This document shows positions 1 through 6,398 of a DNA stretch of 47,984 nucleotides, piece by piece. Origin of the DNA: Deltaproteobacteria bacterium (GTDB taxonomy: Bacteria; Myxococcota_A; Polyangia; Polyangiales; JADJMO01); contig JACPFM010000118.1 of assembly GCA_016182965.1 (NCBI GenBank), forward strand, positions 1 to 47,984. Reading direction: 5' to 3'. The notes under the pieces were generated by a model. It worked only from the letters and a program-made list of their open reading frames with translations, did no database searches and had not been told where the DNA came from. How positions within the stretch are numbered: position 1 is the stretch's first letter; the number at the start of each line of letters is the position of its first letter. The translations under genes were made by a program, and so were the position numbers.

Positions 1-88
1 GCGTACGGCCGCCGAAGCCCGAGGCGAGGCCAGAACCGAAGAAATCGGAACCGCCGCCGACGAAGAAGCCCTGATCGCGAAGCGCGGC

Positions 89-448
89 TCAGTCGCCGAC
101 GGTGACCTTGGTGCGACCGGTCGTGCACGCGTCGGCGCCGGACACCGTCGCGCGATCGATCACCGTGCCGCCGCTGCTCAACGTCACCGTGCAGCTCGAG
201 CCGTAGGCGGTGTCGATCTCTCCTTGCCACAGCGTGCACCCGCCCGCGCCCTGCGCGACGCAGGTGAACGAACGGCAGTCACCGCGCATGAACAGCTCGG
301 CCGACGCGCGTCCGCCGGCGACCGCGATCTGGATCGCCGCGGTCGTCTTGCCGGTGTCTTCGCACTCGCTCTGCATCGCGCCGCCGCAACCGGCGAGGAC
401 CGTGATCGTGACGGCTGCGAGAATGAATCCCTGCATCGAAAGTCTCAC
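89..448 (-). CDS. small hypothetical lipoprotein
   Basis: A 119-residue protein with a lipoprotein signal: a short basic start, a hydrophobic stretch and the lipobox LAGC, giving a predicted acylated Cys near residue 21. The mature part holds several cysteines (seven after the lipobox) and many Thr, Ser and Gly residues, as in small exported beta-rich proteins held by disulfides. I do not recognise a family. It is the last gene of the minus-strand series that begins with mutM upstream. After its TGA the same frame stays open to the window edge and reads Gly- and Phe-rich, which may be chance or the start of another coding region cut by the window edge. Function unknown. Confidence 0.7.
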   Translation of the reverse strand: MRLSMQGFILAAVTITVLAGCGGAMQSECEDTGKTTAAIQIAVAGGRASAELFMRGDCRSFTCVAQGAGGCTLWQGEIDTAYGSSCTVTLSSGGTVIDRATVSGADACTTGRTKVTVGD

Positions 449-479
449 GTGGATCGGATGCTTTGATGGTGATTGGGAT

Positions 480-1304
480 TCAGTGCTGACATCCGTGACA
501 AAAAACAGTGGCCCTACCGCCGAGCACGGCTCGCGTGAGCGGTGTGCGACAGCGCGGGCACGGCTCGCCTCCTCGTCCGTAGATCACGAACGGGTTCGGC
601 GCGCCCGGCTCCTCGACGTATTGCAGCTCGGGCCCCTCTTCGAGCGCGAGCGTGCGCTCGATGCTCCACGCGATCGCGCGAGCGATCGCGCGCAGCTGCG
701 TCGCACCGAGAGATGTCGCCGGTGTGCGCGGATCGATGCGCGCACGCCACAGCGACTCCGTCGCCAGGATGTTGCCGACGCCGGCGATCGCCGTCTGATC
801 CATCAGCACGTCCTTGATCGCGCGCTTCCGCCGGCCGATCGCCCCGGCGAGCACGCCTTCGTCGACGCCGTCGACGAGCGGATCGGGACCGAGCGAGCTC
901 CACTCGGAGATGTCGTCGCGCGACACCACGAAGCGCCCGAACATCCGCGGATCGACGTAGCGAAGGCTCGTCGTGCGCGCGCCCCGCGCGAGCCCGCCCC
1001 GCGCGAGATCGAGGCGCAGCCGCTGCGATCGCTCGGTGGCATCGGTCATGGTCCGCCGCACCCACCGACCCGACATCCCGAGGTGCGAGAAGACGCGGCT
1101 GTCGTCGTCGAGCGTCCAGCGCAGCCACTTCCCGCGTCGATCGACGCGCGCGATCACGCGCCCCTCGAGCGCCCGCACGACGGCCGCCGGCGACGATCCG
1201 CGGATCACCCGCGTGCGCGGCACGTGCGCGCGCGCGATCGTCCACCCGCGCGCCCACTTCCGCAGGTTGCGCGCGGCGATCTCGACCTCGGGAAGCTCCG
1301 GCAT
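480..1304 (-). CDS. mutM: formamidopyrimidine-DNA glycosylase (Fpg/MutM)
   Basis: Bifunctional base-excision repair enzyme that removes oxidised purines such as 8-oxoguanine and nicks the abasic site. The protein (274 residues, normal length) starts MPELPEVE, so the catalytic Pro2 and Glu3 are exposed after Met removal, which fixes the start. A conserved Lys-bearing strand (RRGKWLRW) and the HLGMSGRW motif follow. The helix-two-turn-helix region reads DQTAIAGVGNILATE. The C-terminal zinc finger is complete, with CPRC and, near the end, FCHGC. It lies 33 nt downstream of a beta-helix lipoprotein gene on the same strand. Fpg and endonuclease VIII (Nei) are related, but the N-terminus and the finger favour Fpg. 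Confidence 0.95.
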   Translation of the reverse strand: MPELPEVEIAARNLRKWARGWTIARAHVPRTRVIRGSSPAAVVRALEGRVIARVDRRGKWLRWTLDDDSRVFSHLGMSGRWVRRTMTDATERSQRLRLDLARGGLARGARTTSLRYVDPRMFGRFVVSRDDISEWSSLGPDPLVDGVDEGVLAGAIGRRKRAIKDVLMDQTAIAGVGNILATESLWRARIDPRTPATSLGATQLRAIARAIAWSIERTLALEEGPELQYVEEPGAPNPFVIYGRGGEPCPRCRTPLTRAVLGGRATVFCHGCQH

Positions 1305-1337
1305 GGTCGGGAGGATGCCGCTCGGGCACCCCAGGCT

Positions 1338-2981
1338 TCAGTCCGCCGCCACCGCGCCGAGATCGCACGTCTTGCGCGCGACGCCGCGCTGGTCGACCGC
1401 CGGGCAGCCGCTCCCCTTCCCGATCGCCGGCGAGCCGGCGAGCAGCTTCATCGTCGGCGTGGGTCCGCCGTTGTCGGCGAGCGGTCCGAGCGTCGGGTGC
1501 GGATCGGCGAACAGCGCGGTGCCCTCGGTGCAGCGGATGTCGCTCGAGGCCTTGGTCGGATCGGGCCACTGCAGGTTGGGCGCCCCCTTGCCGAGCGGCT
1601 TGTCGTAGGAGCGGCCGGTGCAGTTGAGCGGCGTCCACTTGTTGGCCGCGGTGTTCGCGATGATCGAGTCGACGATCTCGAGCCCGGAGACGTTGGCGAT
1701 GCCGGCGGCGAACTGCGCGACGTTGCCGACGATGGTGCAGCTCTTGATGACGCCGGTGACCTCGCCGTTGGCGGAGAGGCCGCCGGCGAGCCCCTGCTTG
1801 GTGAAGTCGGTCTGCGGCCACGCCTGGTTGAGCGCGATGGTCACGTTCTCCATGGTGAACGAGCCGGGCGCGGCGCCGTGGTACGCGAAGAACACGCCGC
1901 CCACGCTGTTGGCGGCGTTGCGCGCGATGGTGCTGCTGGTGATCGACACCTTGGTGCCCTGCAGGTAGAGCCCGCCGGCCATGCTCGGCTCCTTCGAGCC
2001 CGGCTCGCGCTTCGGGATCGAGTTGTCGAGCACCGCGGTGCGATCGATGGTGGTGGGCTCCCCCTCGTACGAGGTGCGGAACAGGGCGCCGCCGAACGCG
2101 TTGCCGGTGTTGCCGGCGAGGATCGATCCGCAGATCGACAGCTGCTTGCCCTTGCCGTCCATGCACACGCCGCCGCCGTTGCCGCCGTTCCCGGGGTTGC
2201 CCGCGTTGCCGGTCGCGCGGTTGTTCTCCACCCGCACGTCGACCAGCCGAAGGCCGCTGCCGAGCGCGCCGATCGCGCCGCCGTTGCTGCAGCGGTTCTC
2301 GACGAACGCGCTGCGCACGATGGTCGTGTCGCCGCCGCCCACCGAGTAGACCGCGCCGCCGGCGACGTCCTGGCCGGTGAGCGGACACACGTTCTTGGTG
2401 AACGTGCAGTCGACGATCACCAGCTCGCCGCCCAGGCGGTAGATCGCCGCGCCGCCCTGCTTGGTGTCGGTGGTGTTCGGCACGTCGGTGGTGAAGCCGT
2501 CGCTGAACGCCAGGCGCTGCACGGTGAGCCTGGGGGAGAGCTTCTCGAACGAGTGGCGGAGCGCGAGGATGCGCGTCTTGCCACCGCCCGAGAGGGTGAC
2601 CTTCCCGCCGCCGTCGACGATCGTGTCCCTGTCGTTGGGCGCGACCTTCTCGGTCGAGAGGGTGATGGTCACCGGTTCGGTGCCGCAGTCGAAGGTGATC
2701 ACGCCGCCCTTGGCGACCGCGGCGCCGAACGCCGCCTCGGTGCAGCTCGCGGCGGTGCCGCTGCCGACCACGGTCGTCGGCTTGGACCCGTCGGCGAGCG
2801 CGACCGGCGCGACGCAGCTGGTCTTCGGCGGCGGCGCCGCGTCGACCGGTCCGTCCGGCGGCAGATCGCCGTCGGCGGGCGCGACGACATCCGCGGTCGC
2901 ATCGGGCGAGCCGGCGCCCTTCTCCTCCGACGACCCGCTGCACGCGGTCAGCACCACGGCGAAGACGATCGCGCTGCGCAT
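1338..2981 (-). CDS. right-handed beta-helix lipoprotein with choice-of-anchor Q-type C-terminus
   Basis: A 547-residue predicted lipoprotein (VVLTACSGSS; Cys at residue 14) followed by an acidic, Pro/Ala-rich linker. The main body shows the short repeated strands of a parallel beta-helix (repeats such as TIVDGGGKVTL, SITSSTIARNAANSVGG and IVDSIIANT), with Asn/Gly turns and Cys ladders. The C-terminal part (GPLADNGGPTPTMKLLAGSPAIGKG...CPAVDQRGVARKTCDLGA) matches my memory of the choice-of-anchor Q domain common in Myxococcota and Planctomycetota surface proteins. It is probably displayed on the cell surface; ligand unknown. A -10-like TAGGCT lies 7 nt before the ATG, so the transcript may be leaderless. 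Confidence 0.85.
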   Translation of the reverse strand: MRSAIVFAVVLTACSGSSEEKGAGSPDATADVVAPADGDLPPDGPVDAAPPPKTSCVAPVALADGSKPTTVVGSGTAASCTEAAFGAAVAKGGVITFDCGTEPVTITLSTEKVAPNDRDTIVDGGGKVTLSGGGKTRILALRHSFEKLSPRLTVQRLAFSDGFTTDVPNTTDTKQGGAAIYRLGGELVIVDCTFTKNVCPLTGQDVAGGAVYSVGGGDTTIVRSAFVENRCSNGGAIGALGSGLRLVDVRVENNRATGNAGNPGNGGNGGGVCMDGKGKQLSICGSILAGNTGNAFGGALFRTSYEGEPTTIDRTAVLDNSIPKREPGSKEPSMAGGLYLQGTKVSITSSTIARNAANSVGGVFFAYHGAAPGSFTMENVTIALNQAWPQTDFTKQGLAGGLSANGEVTGVIKSCTIVGNVAQFAAGIANVSGLEIVDSIIANTAANKWTPLNCTGRSYDKPLGKGAPNLQWPDPTKASSDIRCTEGTALFADPHPTLGPLADNGGPTPTMKLLAGSPAIGKGSGCPAVDQRGVARKTCDLGAVAAD

Positions 2982-3300
2982 GGCGATCAGCCTACAAGGT
3001 GAGATCGACCATCGTCTGCCTGATGGGCACCAACCCCGGTTCGGAAGGTGTTGGAATCCCCAGCCTGAAAGGCTGGGGCGGGCTCCGAGTCCGCGCTCCC
3101 CGCACGGCGCGCACGTCAGTCTTCACGAGAGGAGCCCGAAGCGGGCGCGCCGAGCTCGAGCCCAGGGCAATCGTCGGCGCTGATATCGAGTTCGACCTAC
3201 CGATCCCGTCCGCTCAGCCCCGCACTGCGGGGCTTGGGCGACCTGCCGCGGGCTTCAGCGCTTCAGCCCGCGGGTGGAGGGCGCTCCCCGAAACCCTCGC
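2982..3300. other. 319-bp non-coding stretch with three perfect hairpins
   Basis: No convincing gene. It contains three perfect inverted repeats: 3058-3078 (arms CCCCAGCC/GGCTGGGG, loop TGAAA), 3216-3234 (arms AGCCCCGC/GCGGGGCT, loop ACT) and 3246-3273 (arms CCGCGGGCT/AGCCCGCGG, 10-nt loop). None is followed by a T-run on either strand. It sits downstream of the metallo-beta-lactamase gene and upstream of the beta-helix gene, so one or more hairpins could end the upstream transcript. All carry an AGCC/GGCT core, as does the hairpin at 13983-14007. Confidence 0.6.
2989..2994 (-). promoter_or_regulatory. -10-like box just before a start codon
   Basis: Minus-strand TAGGCT ends 7 nt before the ATG of the beta-helix lipoprotein. 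A transcript starting 6-8 nt after this box would begin at or next to the ATG. The -35 region is weak. The same arrangement occurs before four other genes in the window. Confidence 0.3.
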
Positions 3301-4128
3301 TCAGATGCGCCCCTCCCGGCGCAGCTTGATCAGGTGCGCTTCCGCGGCGCCGCGCGCCAGCGGCCAGAGGTGCACCGGCGTGTCGTCGTAGGCCTCGGGC
3401 ACGATCTCGGCGACGTCCGGATCGCGGCCGAGCGCCGCGCGCCGGCCGAGGAACGCCCGGAGAACCTTGTCCTCGCGCATCAGCCGGTGGCTCACGTAGT
3501 ACTGGAAGAGCGCGTGCGGCTCGTCGATCGGCTCGCCGTGCGCCGGCAGCACCAGCGTGGTCCCGAGCGCGTCGAGCCGGCGCAGCTGCTCGATGTACGT
3601 GGCCATGTCGCCGTCGTCGTCGGGCGGGATGAGGATGGTGCTGCCGTTGGCGACCATGTCGCCGGCGATGAGCGTGCGCCCCTCCTCGTCCCACAGGCAC
3701 AGGTGCCCGGGCGCGTGCCCCGGCGTATGCAGCGCCGTCCAGGCGCGGTCGCCGAGCACGATGCGCTCGCCGTCGTGCACCTCGCGCACCTCCCCGAGGA
3801 CGGCGAACCGATCCTTCAAGCGCTCGAGGGTCGCGGCGTGACCGTACAACGGCACGCCGAGGCCGCGCGCGAACACCGTGGCGGCGCTCGCGTGATCGAC
3901 GTGGTGGTGGGTGACGAGCACGCCGACGACGCGTCGCCCGCCGCTCGCCACCGCGCGCGCCCACGAAAGCCACGCCGCGCGCTCGTCCTCGTAGGGCGTC
4001 GCCGGCTCGACGAGGAGCACCTCGCGCCCGCCGACGGCGAAGGTGTTGGTGTGCGTGGCCGGCGGGAGCGTGGGCGTGCGGACGGGGAACAGCGCGACGC
4101 CGGGCGCGACGTCGCGCGGCCGCGTCAC
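3301..4128 (-). CDS. metallo-beta-lactamase-fold hydrolase, LACTB2-like
   Basis: A 275-residue metal-dependent hydrolase. The ligands are visible: HHHVDH at residues 74-79, His138 in HTPGHAPGH, Asp157 in IAGDM and His197 in LPAHGEP, the full binuclear zinc set. The C-terminal ~60 residues form a small helical domain like the winged-helix tail of LACTB2 proteins, which favours that branch over glyoxalase II. The substrate is unknown; relatives act as esterases or endoribonucleases. The start is a GTG at 4128 that overlaps the TGA of the upstream FG-GAP gene (GTGA), so translation is probably coupled. A much longer open frame upstream is only the antisense-like shadow of that gene. Confidence 0.88.
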   Translation of the reverse strand: MTRPRDVAPGVALFPVRTPTLPPATHTNTFAVGGREVLLVEPATPYEDERAAWLSWARAVASGGRRVVGVLVTHHHVDHASAATVFARGLGVPLYGHAATLERLKDRFAVLGEVREVHDGERIVLGDRAWTALHTPGHAPGHLCLWDEEGRTLIAGDMVANGSTILIPPDDDGDMATYIEQLRRLDALGTTLVLPAHGEPIDEPHALFQYYVSHRLMREDKVLRAFLGRRAALGRDPDVAEIVPEAYDDTPVHLWPLARGAAEAHLIKLRREGRI

Positions 4129-6101
4129 TTGCCCACCTCGGTCACCTCGCCGCTCTCCTTGATCAAGACCCGGCGGCCGCCGCCGACGCCGGTGTAGCGC
4201 GCGGCCGTGAGCGCGCCGTTGGGCCAGCGGACCTCGATCGCCGTCGGCGCGCACGAGGCGCCGAGCCCGAAGGTGAGCGCGGTGTCGTGCTGCAGGCCGA
4301 AGTGGCCGTAGCCGCCGGAGAGCTCCTTGGTCATCACCTTGCCGTCGCTCACCACCTTCACGCGCGCGCCGACGCCGAGGCGGTTGGCGCCGCCTGCGCC
4401 CTTGCCCTCGAGCGCGACCTGCAGGAACCCGTGCTTCTGCGCGCCGTCGTTCAGCGCGTTCTCGTAGAAGTGGACCTCGTTGCCCTTGGTCCAGATCTTC
4501 GCGCAGTCGCGCGCGACGGAGGAGGCGACCACGGCGTCGAGATCGCCGTCGCGGTCGAAATCGGCGATGGCGATGCCGACCGCGCAGTCGTGGTGAAGCC
4601 CGATCTTCTGGCCGATCTCCTCGAAGGTGCCGTCGTCCTTCTGCCGGAACACCAGCGACCAGTTGCCCGGGTAGTCGCTCGCGCCGACGATGACGTCCTC
4701 GCGGCCGTCGAGATCGAGATCGGCCGCCGCGGCGGTGATCCCGCCCTCGTTCCAGTCGACCGTCGGGTGCGGCCACTCGAGCCCGAGCTCCTTGCGCCCG
4801 GGGCGCTTGAAGTGGATGGCGTCGGTCCCGTCGTTGACCAAGAGCTCCGACGCGTCGCTCGATTCGCCGATGTGCCAGTGCTTGATCTCGGCGCTGTAGA
4901 GATCGTTCTTCCCGTCGCCGTCGATGTCGGCGCACACCGTGCTGAAGGTGTTGCCGTTGTTGCGCCACGGCTTGGCGTCGACGCTCGACCAGTTGCTGGT
5001 GGTGCCGCACGACAGATCGGGCTCGCCGGCCGTGCACGAGCCGGTGATCTTGCAGTGGCACTGGTAGAACTGGTTGTCGGAATAGTCGACGTTGGTGTCG
5101 CCGGCGAAGCCCGACGCCTGCCCGATCTCCTCGAACGCCGGCGCGGCGCCGGAGGCGGTGTGGTTCTTGTAGAGCAGGTTCCACTGCCGCCCGTACGCGG
5201 AGAGCAGGAGCTCGGAAGCGCCGTCGCCGTCGAGATCGCACGCGGTGACGCCGTACGCCGGGCGGTGGTTCTTGCCCTGGTCGTAGCCCGACGACTGCGT
5301 CTCGAGCCCCGAGCCCGGGGTCGCGTCGGCGAAGGTGCCGTCGCCCTTGCCCTTGAAGAGGCGCGCCTGCACCCCGACGTAGCTCGAGCCGTACGCCTTG
5401 TACCAGTAGCCCACCCACACATCGATCACGCCGTCGCGATCGGCGTCGACGAACGCCGCGCCCGACGTGGGCGGCAGCTCGGTCGGCACCGTCTGCACCG
5501 CGCTCTTCGGCGCCAGGGCGAGCTTGCCCTTGCCGTCGTTGAGGAGGATCTCGTTGCGATCGCCGCTGTCGAGATCGGGCTTCGTCGGATCGACGTAGGT
5601 GCCCGAGAACAGATCGACGTCGCCGTCGTTGTCGACGTCGGCGGCGACCGAGAACTGCATCGAGCGCAGCTTGCCGTCGCCCGGCTTGGTCCCCTCGCGC
5701 ATGGCGCCGACGCCGCTCGCGACGGTCTCGTCGACGAACTGCCGGCCGCCGCCCGGCTTCGGGCGGTTCATCAGCACGCGCGCCGTCGGCTTGGTGGCGT
5801 CGGCGCGCCCGTTCGCGCCCTCGACGAGGAGGTCGGGGTAGCCGTCGCGGTCGAGATCGACGGCCTGCAGTCGCGTGCCGAGCACCGCGTCGAGGCCCCA
5901 CTCGGCGGTCTTGCGCGCGTACTTCAGCGTCGCCGCGCCGGTCGCGCCGCAGGCCGGCGCGAGACCGACCTTCGTCGGAGCGGGACCAAGCCCGAGCAGC
6001 GCCTCGAGCGGATCGACGCCGGTGTCGGGGTTGGGGGCGGTGCCGTCCTTCGACGAGCACGCGACGAGCGCGAAGACGGCAAGCAAGAGCGGGCGCGACA
6101 T
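4125..6101 (-). CDS. FG-GAP/VCBS repeat lipoprotein with ASPIC/UnbV C-terminus (CRTAC1-like)
   Basis: A 658-residue predicted lipoprotein (LLAVFALVACSS). It holds repeated calcium-loop blades of the integrin-alpha type, for example DLDRDGYPDLL, DVDNDGDVDLF, DADRDGVIDVW, DLDGDGASELL, DIDGDGKNDLY, DLDLDGREDVI and DFDRDGDLDAV, which build a seven-bladed propeller. The last ~80 residues (GVGARVKVVSDGK...GGYGHFGLQHDTALTFGLG...IEVRWPNG) are the ASPIC/UnbV domain. Such proteins are exported and bind calcium; the partner is unknown. Its stop overlaps the start of the metallo-hydrolase gene. A -10-like TATGCT lies 8 nt before the ATG. Confidence 0.9.
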   Translation of the reverse strand: MSRPLLLAVFALVACSSKDGTAPNPDTGVDPLEALLGLGPAPTKVGLAPACGATGAATLKYARKTAEWGLDAVLGTRLQAVDLDRDGYPDLLVEGANGRADATKPTARVLMNRPKPGGGRQFVDETVASGVGAMREGTKPGDGKLRSMQFSVAADVDNDGDVDLFSGTYVDPTKPDLDSGDRNEILLNDGKGKLALAPKSAVQTVPTELPPTSGAAFVDADRDGVIDVWVGYWYKAYGSSYVGVQARLFKGKGDGTFADATPGSGLETQSSGYDQGKNHRPAYGVTACDLDGDGASELLLSAYGRQWNLLYKNHTASGAAPAFEEIGQASGFAGDTNVDYSDNQFYQCHCKITGSCTAGEPDLSCGTTSNWSSVDAKPWRNNGNTFSTVCADIDGDGKNDLYSAEIKHWHIGESSDASELLVNDGTDAIHFKRPGRKELGLEWPHPTVDWNEGGITAAAADLDLDGREDVIVGASDYPGNWSLVFRQKDDGTFEEIGQKIGLHHDCAVGIAIADFDRDGDLDAVVASSVARDCAKIWTKGNEVHFYENALNDGAQKHGFLQVALEGKGAGGANRLGVGARVKVVSDGKVMTKELSGGYGHFGLQHDTALTFGLGASCAPTAIEVRWPNGALTAARYTGVGGGRRVLIKESGEVTEVGK

Positions 6102-6109
6102 CGAGCCCG

Positions 6110-6115
6110 AGCATA
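6110..6115 (-). promoter_or_regulatory. -10-like box just before a start codon
   Basis: Minus-strand TATGCT ends 8 nt before the ATG of the FG-GAP lipoprotein, with a possible poor -35 (TCGACG) 16 nt further up. It is one of five genes with this arrangement, consistent with a leaderless transcript. Confidence 0.35.
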
Positions 6116-6137
6116 GCGCCTCGTCATGACGCGTCGA

Positions 6138-6371
6138 TCACGCGCTCGGGAGCGCTGCGCGCATCTCCGCGGCCGGCGAGAAGCGCCCTTCGGGCTCTTC
6201 CGCGATCGCGCGGTGGACGAAGGCGTCCCACGCCTCGGTGACGTCGGCGCGCGTCGAGCGCAGCGGGGGCACCGCCTGCATGCACGCGGCGAATCCGACC
6301 GCGATCGGCGAGTCGCCCTTGAACGGCGTGCACCCGACGATCGCCTCGTGGAGGATCATCCCCACACTATT
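6138..6371 (-). pseudogene. C-terminal remnant of a Ser/Thr protein kinase (Pkn type)
   Basis: About 77 residues that match the end of bacterial eukaryotic-like kinases: SVGMILHEAIVGCTPFKG (subdomain IX), SPIAVGFAACMQAVPPLRSTR and VHRAIAEEPEGRFSPAAEM (subdomain XI, with the conserved Arg). The ATP-binding and catalytic lobes (GxGxxG, the Lys, HRDLKPxN, DFG) are absent. The kinase-like frame extends only a few codons upstream of a GTG before a stop (minus-strand TGA at 6387-6389), and RNase E/G ends at 6399. The break therefore falls within about 30 bp of that gene. It is probably a deletion scar. A short translated product from the GTG at 6365 (75 residues) cannot be excluded but would not be a kinase. 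Confidence 0.7.
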
Positions 6372-6398
6372 TGACGAGCACCCCCGTCATGGCTCGCC

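Noticed and set aside
210..3002. Very long plus-strand open frame antisense to mutM and the beta-helix gene
   Set aside because: Arg/Ala/Asp-rich composition with no domain; it is a GC-driven shadow of the two clear minus-strand genes. Similar antisense frames opposite RNase E/G, kup and the 982-residue lipoprotein were rejected for the same reason.
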